Shown: positions 1 through 9,600 of the stretch, in pieces
Layout: every line of letters begins with the position of its first letter
Position numbering within the stretch: position 1 is the first letter of the stretch
Assembly: GCF_000142905.1 (NCBI RefSeq)
Contig: NW_013657638.1
Location: 233,363-262,457, forward strand
DNA: 29,095 bases
Source: Thecamonas trahens ATCC 50062
Taxonomy: Eukaryota; Apusozoa; Apusomonadida; Apusomonadidae
Reading direction: 5' to 3'
Notes under the pieces: model-generated
Databases searched by the model: none
What the model saw: only the letters and a program-made list of their open reading frames with translations
What the model was told of the DNA's origin: nothing
Program-made: the position numbers and the translations under genes

Positions 1-166
1 AATAGGTGGGCGAACTTAATGTGATGTTAGGGGTTTTCTGGGTCTTCTCCCTGAGTTGTTCAGCAAGGATCGAGTATCCCTCATTATGCCTGACCTGAGG
101 AACTGCTTGGCGACGGTGGCCGAGGCGCCGGTGATGGCGGGTGAACTGGGCCACTTCCGAGTCCAT
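1..166 (-). CDS. 5' end of UBXN7/FAF-type protein (UBA-like domain), partial, frame-broken
   Basis: Seen: a start codon at 166-164 in a near-perfect Kozak context (GCCACCACCATGG), right after a C14-AG stretch (191-176). It opens MDSEVAQFT and then leaves frame. Dropping one base of the GGG at 139-141 (+ strand) continues as AITGASATVAKQFLRS. The joined motif QFT-x-ITGAS-x3-A-x2-FL is the N-terminal UBA-like signature of UBX proteins such as UBXN7, which binds ubiquitin and acts as a p97/VCP adaptor. The second half of that domain (Asn-rich turn and following helix) is not visible after about position 95; a CAG|GTCAGG at 97-89 could be a splice donor, and the remaining exons lie beyond the left edge. 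The family call rests on about 25 residues and on the assumption of one inserted base. No thioredoxin-like or UBX domain is in the window. Confidence 0.45.
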   Translation of the reverse strand, partial: MDSEVAQFTRHHRRLGHRRQAVPQVRHNEGYSILAEQLREKTQKTPNITLSSPTY

Positions 167-427
167 GGTGGTGGCCTGGGGGGGGGGGGGGAAGGGGGGG
201 GAAGGGAGTGAGGTGGGCGGCGCGGAAGCGACCTGGCGACCGCGGCGTTGAGTGATCGGCGGCTGGTGGACGGATGGTTTGGCGGGCGGGCGGCAAGCGG
301 GCGGATCGGCAGATGACATGGCGGACGGATCGGCAGGTGGAGGTGGCGGGACGGGGTGTATGGTGGGGGGGGGGGAGGGGGGGGGGGGGGGACTGGCTGG
401 CGCTGGGTAAGGTTTAATCGACGACGA
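167..427. other. Intergenic region with G/C homopolymers
   Basis: This lies between the phosphomannomutase stop and the start of the UBXN7-like gene. On the minus (sense) strand it carries C runs at 391-377 (15), 375-365 (11), 201-194 (8) and 191-178 (14), plus short CCGTCCGCC-like repeats around 240-340. The last C run is followed directly by AG and then the start codon, so a 5'-leader intron ending at 176 is plausible. I see no protein-like frame or RNA gene. Confidence 0.5.
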
Positions 428-1417
428 TCAGAAGAAGAGCTCCTCGCACTGGGCGCGGGTGTCGTCGGGCGAGGTGACGGTATGGCCAATGGTGCGGTCG
501 CACTCGAAGATCTCGTAGTCGTTGCCGCCCGGATAGGTCTTGTCGCCAAAGAAGTGGATGGTGTCAAAGGCGTCGAGGTAGCGAAGGCAGTAGACCTTGG
601 TCCAGCCCTTGGGAAAGACGTCCATGGAGATTTGGCCGCCGATGGAGACCTGGATGCCAAAGGCGTCGCCAAACTTGTCCTCGATGGCCTTCTTCATGGC
701 GACACGGACGCCGGCGCCCTTGTCAAACTCGTTGAACGCCTCGCGCTCGGCCTGGGAGCAGTCGCGGCCGATGGGCGAGACGTTGATCATGCCGTTGCGC
801 CACTCGACAAACGTGCCGCGCTTGACAGGGATGTCCAGCTTTGCCACATAGGCGAGGACAAAGTTGATCAGCTCCTGCATGCGCTCCTCGCCGAGGTATG
901 CCAGGAACGAGTCGTCGCCGAGCTGCTCCGAGCCCTTGTACGCCGTGAGGCCGTTCTCGCCAAAGACATAGTCGAACGAGTCGAGGATGTCATCGCCGAT
1001 CTGCTCCTTGATCTTGCCAAAGTCCGAGCCGCCGACAATGCCCACAACCACCCGCTTGCGCAGCTGATGGAGGAACGTCCGCATCTCGGCGGTCGACTTT
1101 TGCCGCGCCGGCGTCAGCGTCCCATCCACGTCAAACAGGACGAGCGTGCTCTCGTCGCGCTCCGCCGGCGGCGCCGGGCAAGCCGAGTCAGCACCAGCAC
1201 CAGCACCAGCACCGGCCGCTGCCGAGCTCACCACGCCTGCCGAGGAGTATCCGTAGCCGGCCGGGAAGCCGCCGTAGCCAAAGGCGCCAAAGGGAGCAAA
1301 GCCGCCGTACGGGGCGTAGCCGTAGCCGTAGCCGTAGCTGTGGTGGCTGTGGTGGTCGCCCGAGGCGGCGGCGGCGGCACCGGGTGCGAGCGGCTGGTGG
1401 TGGGGATGGGGGTGGTG

Positions 1418-1455
<38 letters not shown>

Positions 1456-1501
1456 CTCCCTGTGCGGGGGGGGTAGCGGTGGGGAACGGGTATCCGTACA
1501 T
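428..1501 (-). CDS. PMM: Phosphomannomutase (PMM1/PMM2 family) with low-complexity N-terminal extension
   Basis: Interconverts mannose-6-phosphate and mannose-1-phosphate, feeding GDP-mannose for N-glycans and GPI anchors; a cytosolic HAD-fold enzyme. From the start chosen here (357 aa) the core begins near residue 118 with LVLFDVDGTLTPARQK, whose two Asp (122 and 124) are the HAD nucleophile and acid/base. It continues with GGSDFGKI, FGENGLTAYKG, the cap-domain RNGMINVSPIGR, and the late HFFGDKTYPGGNDYEIF Mg-binding motif. The core is about 240 residues, the usual eukaryotic PMM length. The extra 115 or so residues are Met-Pro, His, Gly-Tyr and Ala-Gly repeats, absent from typical PMMs. The frame stays open upstream to 1690, but it then runs through a 29-base C homopolymer and several CTCAG/CTTCAG acceptors, so I place the start at 1501 and treat the rest as leader or intron. 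The enzyme call is secure; the start is not. Confidence 0.93.
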
Positions 1502-1729
1502 TGCTTGCTGCTGGAGGGGGTAAGGGTGAGGTATGGTGGGGAGAGGGTGCTGACGTCGCCAACGACTGAAGAGGGGATCGCTGAGAGGGGAGGCGGGGGG
1601 GGGGGGGGGGGGGGGGGGGGGGGTCAACATGGTCACGGTCATCACCACCATCGCCACCATCATCATCACCACCCCCACAACCACCCACAACCCACCCCCA
1701 CAACCATCACCATCACCATCACCATCTCA
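1502..1729 (-). other. Leader or intron region of the phosphomannomutase gene
   Basis: This joins the squalene epoxidase stop to the likely PMM start. On the minus strand it starts with GATGGT repeats (about 1729-1700), then a G/T-rich stretch, a start-like ATG at 1690, a run of 29 C (1623-1595), and pyrimidine-rich sequence with several AG acceptor candidates down to CTCCAG just before 1501. The pattern fits an intron with a C-rich polypyrimidine tract, donor uncertain. Confidence 0.4.
1595..1623. repeat. 29-bp poly-G (sense-strand poly-C) homopolymer
   Basis: An uninterrupted run of 29 G on the plus strand, which is C on the sense strand of the PMM gene. Its length in the assembly should be treated as approximate. 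Confidence 0.9.
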
Positions 1730-3265
1730 CTACTTCATAAAGTCACTGATCGACGCCTCAATGCCCAGCAATGAGTTCGGAAGCAGCGCGAGGGCGGTGA
1801 CGTTCTCGTTGTCCAGCAGCGGCTTGATGACCCGCGTCGCCGACATAAGGATGTGGAAGGCCTGCGCAATCCGCGTTGGGTACGGAAGCGGGAGCACGGT
1901 CTTGACGATGGCGTAGGCGGCGACGGCGAAAAAGTGCGAGACAAGGACATACGGCCGCGTATCGAGGAGCCCGAGGAGTGACATGGTGCCGTCGCGGGTG
2001 ATGCGGTTGAGCTTAAAGTACTCAAAGCAGGCGTCCTGCATAAACGGCAGATACTCGTTGTCGCGGGCGGCAAAGACGGCGTACAGCGCGTTTGCGAGCA
2101 CATTCGCCGTCGACGCATGCTCCTTGCGCAGCGTGTAGAAGCTCTTGAGCTTCTTGGCCGTCGCCTTGCGGTCCGAGAGATCGTCGACCTCGCCGAGGAG
2201 CTCCACAAGGAGCTTGCCGTCGGCGAGCGCCACCGTCATGCCGGCTCCAGTGAGCGGGTGCCGCATGTTGAACGAGTCGCCAAGCGCAATGGCGCCTAGC
2301 TTGCGCTCCGGCACCGCAGGCAGGTACGAGTTGGGCATTGTCCGCAGCTTGGGCGACTTCTCGAGCGCCGCCAGCGCGCCAGCCCGCAGCGCCGGCGGCA
2401 TCTGCTCGGTCATGGCCCGCACATATTCGCCGTACTCCTTGCCCGGCACGCTGTTGGGGATGTCGATGAGCATGCGTGCCTCGCGCGACCCAATCGGATA
2501 GCACAGAATCGGCGACGGGTCCGCCAAGATGACATGGCCCGAGTTGGGGAACGGAAGCTCGACGTCCTCGAGCTCCAGCGCAAGGAACGTCGAGGTCTTG
2601 GCCGGTTTGGTCTTGGTCAGCAACTTGCGCGCCCGCGACGCAAAGCCATCGCAGGCGATGGTGAGCCAAGCGTTGATTCGGCCCTTGGAGCCGTCGTCCT
2701 TGGACGTGTAGTCGACGCCGAGCACCGTCCCCTCCTCGTCCTCCCACATCCGGTTGACCGTCGCCGCCAGGGCGGTGACCCCGGGCGCCTCGCGGGCCGC
2801 CTTGCGCAGGCCCATCACAAAACGCCCGTGGTGGAAGGCGATGCCCATCGGCGCCTCACCGGCCTCGGGCGGGTATGGCAGCCGCACCGCCTCCTCGCCG
2901 TAGAACACCCCGTAGCCCTCGATGGCCTGCCCGTCGATGCCCTCCACGGCCTCGCCCAGGCCCAGCTCGCGGAGGACACGCAGCCCGCCGGGCTGCAGCA
3001 GCTCGCCCACAATCCGGTTCGGCTCCGACCAGTCGCGCTCCAGCACCACCACCGTGTAGCCCTTGCGGCCCAGCACCGCCGCCAGTGCCGCTCCGAGCAC
3101 CCCGGCGCCTACGATGCACACGTCAGCCGTGTGCGTCACCGGCGGCGCCGCCGTCTTCCTGCGCCCGCTGCTCCCGGCAGTCGCGGCCGCCACAGGCGCC
3201 ATCTGCGCCAGCAGCCGTGCCGTCCGCTCCCGCGCCGCCTCGCTAGTCGACCCACGTCCTGCCAT
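1730..3265 (-). CDS. SQLE: Squalene monooxygenase (squalene epoxidase)
   Basis: Flavoprotein that converts squalene to 2,3-oxidosqualene, the first oxygenation step of sterol synthesis, on the ER membrane with NADPH-P450 reductase. The 511-aa product has the FAD-binding Rossmann motif near residue 50 (CIVGAGVLGAALA, ending in the ribose-binding acidic residue of VVLERD). The family signature RIVGELLQPGG follows at 84-94, and the second FAD motif with ALGDSFNMRHPLTGAGMTVAL at about 328-348. The C-terminal 100 residues are hydrophobic (around 430-465), as expected for membrane attachment. The length matches fungal Erg1-type enzymes; the approximately 100-residue regulatory N-terminus of mammalian SQLE is absent, and the first 45 residues are Ala/Arg-rich. 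The single open frame needs no intron. The ATG at 3265-3263 is the only sensible start. It is followed head-to-tail by the phosphomannomutase gene. Confidence 0.95.
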   Translation of the reverse strand: MAGRGSTSEAARERTARLLAQMAPVAAATAGSSGRRKTAAPPVTHTADVCIVGAGVLGAALAAVLGRKGYTVVVLERDWSEPNRIVGELLQPGGLRVLRELGLGEAVEGIDGQAIEGYGVFYGEEAVRLPYPPEAGEAPMGIAFHHGRFVMGLRKAAREAPGVTALAATVNRMWEDEEGTVLGVDYTSKDDGSKGRINAWLTIACDGFASRARKLLTKTKPAKTSTFLALELEDVELPFPNSGHVILADPSPILCYPIGSREARMLIDIPNSVPGKEYGEYVRAMTEQMPPALRAGALAALEKSPKLRTMPNSYLPAVPERKLGAIALGDSFNMRHPLTGAGMTVALADGKLLVELLGEVDDLSDRKATAKKLKSFYTLRKEHASTANVLANALYAVFAARDNEYLPFMQDACFEYFKLNRITRDGTMSLLGLLDTRPYVLVSHFFAVAAYAIVKTVLPLPYPTRIAQAFHILMSATRVIKPLLDNENVTALALLPNSLLGIEASISDFMK

Positions 3266-3669
3266 TCTTGTCTCCGTCCTGCCCTCTGCCGCCTTCCGAG
3301 TCGGGTGCTGCTCCTCCCACTCGCGTCAGCCACAACGTGCGCCCGATCCGCCCTCCTTCGCCGCCGCCGCTGCCACGTTGCCGCCAGTCTCCCGCCACCA
3401 CCCCCGCCTGCCCCTGGGCCCATCCTTACATCGCCGCTCACACCCGCCCTTCTCGCCCCACACTCTCTGCCCGCCATCCTGCGCCTCTCTTTCCACTCTC
3501 CCTCCGCCTCTTGCATCCACACGCGCAACCACACACACACGCAGCTCCCATGACCGTACCCAACCCAACCCATTCTGCCAATTTTCTCATGATCACTCGT
3601 TCTCGCGTCAAGCTGTGGCGCTCTACGCGCACAGGTCCGACTCCACCACTACGATCTGTGGGGCATTGT
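3266..3669. other. Intergenic region upstream of squalene epoxidase
   Basis: 404 bp between the dynein stop and the squalene epoxidase start, both on the minus strand, so it should hold the dynein 3' end and the squalene epoxidase promoter. It is purine-rich on the sense strand (C/T-rich on plus) with a short CA repeat around 3527-3542. I see no clear TATA box, polyadenylation signal or RNA gene. Confidence 0.4.
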
Positions 3670-6600
3670 TCATTCGCGCAACTCAAGGAACATCGCCACG
3701 CTGCGCCTCACCCAGTGGCCAGGCTCGCGATCGGTTGGAAGGCCGACCGCGAGCACAAAGTTGTTCGACTGCCCTGCGGTTGAGACTTGCCCGTACCGTG
3801 CAAGAGTCTTGTACACCGGACAATCGTAGAGCGCGTTCTTGGCGCTCGGGTCCTCATCGGCCTCGTCACCGTCGCCATCGCCACTCGCCACCACCGGCTC
3901 CAGCCAGATGGGCGGCATCGGCGAGATGAGCTCCTTGTCGCGCTGCTCAACCAGGACACCCCGGACCGAGTCCCACCGCGCGCCCTCGATGAAAAAGCCC
4001 GAGACGTAGGCCCCATCGGCCGGCGGCTCCGCGAGCACCGCGCCCTCGTCCATGACATGCGCCCGGAACACGACTCCGTCGATTGCCACAGAGTACTTGC
4101 GGGCGTAGTTCTGAAGCACGCCGGTGAGAAAGGCTTGCGGATAGAAAAACTTGCCGAGCCCGTACACCACCGGCGGGCCATCTTCGAACCACCGCTGCAG
4201 AAACTCGAGCCGGCTTCGCAAGTCGGCCATCCATGGGCCGAGCGCCTTCTCCGACAGGTACCCGGCGTCACCCCACGCGCCCGGAACGAGGCCATCAAAC
4301 ACCCGCTGCGCCACTGCGTCGAGCGCCGCACTCATTACAATCCGGCCCTGCAGCGCCGCAAGTAAGTCCGTCAGGCTTCCCTCCACAACGCCCAGCAGCG
4401 AGTTGTACCGCGTGCAGTCGTGGTACAGAACCGTCGCCATCGAGTCCTCGTGCTTGAGCGGGTACTTGGCCCGCACCGCTCTCGGATCCAGCCCGGTCGG
4501 CACCAGCGCCAGCAGCTCCTTGACCCGCTCTGCCACCACAGCCTCGAAGCTGGCCGACTCTTCCGTGTCGGCCTCGTTCTCATCGGCCTTGCTCTCGCCA
4601 GCCTCGTCTGTCGCCGCTGCTGCTGCTGGCGCGCTCCCGGAGCCGCCCGAGCCCAGGGAGACCAGGCCTTCGCAGAGCTTGAGGCCCTCAACCACCGCCA
4701 GCGAGAGCTCGGCATTCGAATGGAGGCCAAAGACCTCGGCCGAGTCGACCTCCGGCAGCGCATCGATGTGGTCCAGGTACTCTGAGAGCGGCCCGGCACC
4801 AGGTGCCCGGTACTCGCCTGTCGACGTGTAGCGCCAGCCAGACGAGAGCACCTTTTTCGAGAACAAGCCACCGAGGAGCGTGGCACACAGCCGCCGGTCC
4901 CAATCGTCGGTAATCCGTCCGCCGTACATAATTTCGCCCGTCAAGTAGTTGAGCGCGTAGAACGGAACGTCCTGGTTTGCCTCTAGCAGCAGATACAGCT
5001 GCTCCTTGGACGCAAGCAAGTCCGACTCGGAGAACTCGTACGCCTTGTTCCAACCGAGCGGACCAAACTTGCGGCGCTCCTGGACCAGCGCGTGGAAAAA
5101 GGTGAGCATCCACGTGAGCTTGTGTGCCACCGGGTCGCGCCGCGCGTCCGACGCAAAGTGCTCGTCCTCGGAAAACGAGACGTACGACCGTCGCATGTTA
5201 GCTCGCACGCCGCGCGGCGGCTCGTTGGTGATCTTCACCCCGATCTGCAGGATCGAGACCGGGAACCGTGGCGACGGCTTGGAGGTCAGCCAGAGCCGGA
5301 ACTTGGAGTGGACACGTCCGTTCTCGTCAGGCAGCTCGGCCACAATCTTTTCCAGTGCGGGCATCCACGAGAGGAGCAGGTGGCAGTTCTGGAGAACAAC
5401 CCAGTGCCCAAAGTCGATGCCCTTCTCGATCTGCTCCACCGCACGCGCCTCCTGGCCCTGTCCCAGCGAAATGACCACGATTCGCTCAGACGACATCCCG
5501 CGCGACGCACCAAACTTGTACAGCTCCTTCAGCGGGTCCACGCCCGGCGAGAGAATAAAGATGAGCGGCACGTTGACACGCGAGTCCTCAAACGCAGACG
5601 CGAGCGAGAACGGCGGCGGCTCCACAAACTCACGCCCAAGCAGCTCCTCCACAAGACTCGCCAGCATCGTCCGCATCCGATCCGGCCGCAGGCACCGCAG
5701 GATGCACATTCGTTGCAGCGTTGTGAGGCCAGAGCTCCAGCTGCCTGGCCACATCGCAGCCTCCGGCACCGCAGCCTCGTACACACCTCGCCACCCGTCG
5801 GCATCAGCCCCATTGATGCTCTCCGCCAGCCCGGCAAACGCAGGGAGCTTGGTCAGCTCGCAGACCTGGACCCACGATGCGTCGTTGAGCCACTCGTCGA
5901 TGTCGACGCTCTTCTCCTGGTCCGCCGCAATGACCAACCCTGCTCCGCGCTGCACAAAGTTGAGCTCATCGTCGTCAAGCTGCTCGCGGTTGAGTGTCAC
6001 CGCGAGGTGGAGCGAGAACAGGAGCTTGTGCTCCTCAAACAGCGACCGGCAGACGTTGACGTAGAACGCAGACGAGAGCGCCGTGTTGAGCGCAGCCAGC
6101 CGTCCGTTCATGTCCTGTCCGGCCACGTGCGCCGTCGCGTCGATCGTCCCCGAGTACACGTTGAGGAACCACCGCAGCGAGAACTGGTACATCGGGTCGA
6201 GCTTCTCCAGACATGCAGACGTAAAGTAGAGCTCAGTCCCGCGGAGCGCCACAGGCTTAAACTGCGACCGCGCCGCATCAATGTCCTTCTCCGTTACCGC
6301 AGCCTCTTTCAGCCGCTTGGCAATGTCAATAGACGTCCGCTTCGAGTTCTTGAGCGTCTGGATGAGCACATCGTCCTCCAGAATGTCGCCAGACGCCGAC
6401 GAGAGCAGCTCCAGAATTTTGTCCTCCAGAGCAGAGAGCGCCGCCATGTCCGCCGCGTTCTCACGAATGATTGTCGTCTTCTTAGCCTCGATCGCCTGGT
6501 TCTCCTTGGCCACAACCACCGCCAGCAGCTGCTCCTCTAGCCCAGCCCGCGTCACCGCAAAGTTGACAAGCGTCACTTGCGTCGCTAGCTGCGGCGGGAA

Positions 6601-9600
6601 CCCGCCCGAGCGCCGCGATGTCATGTACATTTGGAACGACTCGGTGTACGGCACCATCTTGTCGGCCAGCCGCACCACCCGCATCCCATCCTTAACCACC
6701 ACAGCCCGCCGGACAAGCTCGTTGAGCACTGCAGGTAGCTCCTCGCCGACGTCCTCCAGCAGCAGAGTCTTGCCCGACACAATCGCGGCCTCCACAACCC
6801 GGACCAGGTCCGGTGCGCTCGGCTTGACCACCACAAGCCCCAGGCCCGAGCCAAGCGACGCACCCGAGCCGCCAGTACCGGCACTCTCACCCGGAGTTCC
6901 GCTTGTTCCTGCCAAGTCAGCGCTGCTCGGCTCGCCATCGCTCTCGCCCTCGTCGTTTGAACCCGACACGTCGTCGCCGTGGCTTGGGGATGCAGGCGCG
7001 GGTGCCGTGCCGCCCACAGGCTCCGGCCCGGCCTGTGCCGCCCGCCGAATCCACGAGTTCGCCTGGCCCTGCGGATCAACCAGGAGTGGCCACTTGGACG
7101 TCGACGAGGCAATGACCGCGTTCTCGGCAGAGTACCCGCCGCGTGGAAGGCCCAGAATCTGCCATCCGAGCAGTTGCAGCTCGTCGCCAAAGACCTTGAC
7201 CACCGACCAGTCGGCAGAGACCATCATGTTCTTGCCCTCGACAAGCGCTCGCCACTTGGCCACCATCTCCCGTCGCGCCTGCGTCCCCACCTCGCCAAGG
7301 TACACCACCACGCCGGCAGCAAGGAGCACGTCGCCGAGCTGCGAACCAAACTCGGCCGAGAGCTCAACAACACGCTCCCGCCACCGCACCTTTTCGTCGC
7401 CGAGCCCGTCGTTGAGCTCCTCGGCGCGAGCAATCTTGAGCTTGCACTCTTCGACCTCGGCCTCCAGCACTGACTTTCGCTCGTCGGCCGCCACGTACTC
7501 GGCAGTGAGCTCATCAATTCGCTCCTCGACTTCGCGGAGCGTCGCCCGTGCAGCCTCCAGCCGCGCCAGCGTCTCATCGAGCGAGACCTTGGCTCCCTCG
7601 GCCTCGGCACGCAGCGGCTTGACACGCTCGTTGACAAAGTAAAACTTGTACATCGACGTCACCCAATCGGTCATCTTTGCGCATGGGACCGAGATCTTGG
7701 CCATCTTGGCCGTCGCAAACTTGGGGTTGGTAATGTAAGGCTCCAGCCGCGCCACCGTCGCCGCCGTAATCGACTCGGGCTCAAAGCCGAGGAGCTTCTT
7801 GACAAAGCCGTCGGCCATGAGCGACCGCGCCACTGGCCAGTAGTCAGGCACCTTGCTCCCCGGCCGCGGGCCGGCCACCATCTTGGGCCGGTGGCCCAGC
7901 AGAATGCACACCGCCTCGATGGCAATGGTCATGCCTGGCGGCGGGTGCTGCATCGATCGGATCTCCACAATGTCGGACGGCCGCAGTTCCTGCAGTGCCC
8001 GCTGCGCAGCCTCCAGCTCCGGCAGCGCCTCGGAGAGCTCGGCCTCGGTCCGCTCCACCATCTGCTCGCACACCTTTTGCTCCGCCTGCGCCTGGACCTC
8101 CTCGGACTCGACCGCAGCTTTGGTCTTCTTGGCCTCGGCCTGGTTGACCGTCAACGTCTCGATGAGCGCCTCGACCTCGGTTCGCGTCTTGGAGAGAACA
8201 GGCAGCTTGGTCGAGAGATCCTCCTGCAGCGTCGCCACAAGCGCCTCGACCTTGCCCAGCTGCGCGAGGCCGGACCGGAACCGCCCAACCTCGTTCTGCA
8301 GGCTCTGCCGCGCCGCCATGTACGAGTCGCGCGCAAACTTGAGGAGCTCCACAAACCGCGACGGTGTCACGTACAGCTGCGAGAGCGTGTACTCTTCCGC
8401 AAGCTGCACCATCGACGAGTGCATGCCGACAGCCACCTCGACAACCGAGGAGAGAAGACCAAAGGCCTCGGCCTGTGGCACCCGCTCGCCTTCGCCCACA
8501 CGGAACGGGGTGTGCTCCAGCGTCGCAGTTCCCACCGCGTGCAGGGCCTCGATCGGCCATGGGCCGTACCAGTCGAGTGTACAAGCCGTGACAAGCGACG
8601 GAAAGTCGCGAAGTCGCTGCCGGAACAGCGCCGACGACGGTGACATACAGAGGACAAGATGGAGGTTGGCCCGACGCGCGAGACAAACTCCTGGTACACA
8701 GCCTCGCGGGTGAGGCCAACCGTTGCCGACGCCCCGCCCTTGGCCTGCAGCGCCGCAGTCACCGACCGCGAAATGATCTCCATGTCGTCCGAGCCAAACA
8801 AGTTGGGCACGTCACCGTTGTGCAAGATGTTGTCGAGATCCTCCAGGAAGGCCTCGTCGATGGCCTGCGCCTCGTCAAAGAGAAAGACCACCGGCTCGCC
8901 CTCGGCGCCGGCCAACTTGAGCACTGTCCGCAGGTCCTCGTGCCACTCGTTGCGCGAGTACTTGGACTTGAGCTCGATGGTGAACAGGTCGTAGTCGCAG
9001 AGCGCAGCCGCTAGCCGGGTCAGCGACTTGCGACCAGAGCCACCAGGCGTACCCAGCAGCAGCGCGTGACCGCGCTCCTGGTCGATGGCTCGGACAAGGC
9101 GCACAACATGCTCGAGCGCGTTCTGGAAGAGCACAACGTCGAGCTGCGCAGAGTGCATCGAGTTGTACTCGGTCTTGGCTGCCTCAACCCGCTCAACAAG
9201 ACCTTGCCCGTCGCGGACTCGCGAGTAGGCCCCGTCATCGTGCGCAAAGCGTGCAAAGAGGAGCGGCTCAGACTCGGCCTGGACCGGCCGCGAAAACGCC
9301 GAGCTTCCGATGGTGTCGACAAGGCCAGTAAAAACAGCAGCATCGGCACCAAACAGCCGGTCGCCAAACTCGCGCGTGCACTCGTGCCGCCAGAGCAAAA
9401 GCCACTCGGCGGCGTGGACCATCTTCTCCGGTGACGCCCGCAGCATGCCGCGGAAAACCTTGAACAAGTTCCGCATGTTGAACACGTAGTGCGGCTTGGA
9501 CGGTGTCGGCTTAAAATGCTCAATCACTGCCGCGTAGACGTCAAAGGTGGCGGAGATGACACTCGACGAGAGCGAGCGGATGTCCGAGAGGAACTTGGAG

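Noticed and set aside
1624-1690. N-terminal 63 residues of the longest phosphomannomutase frame (Met/Val-rich then poly-Pro)
   Set aside because: Encoded by GATGGT repeats and a C29 homopolymer; more likely leader or intron than protein.
2534-3553. Plus-strand open frame opposite squalene epoxidase
   Set aside because: Shadow frame of Arg/His/Pro composition; the squalene epoxidase motifs on the minus strand explain the region.
3670-8646. A separate 1,658-codon gene starting at the ATG at 8646
   Set aside because: That Met is the conserved Met of the dynein LCMSP motif; the preceding residues in the same frame (RANLHLVL) belong to the same protein.
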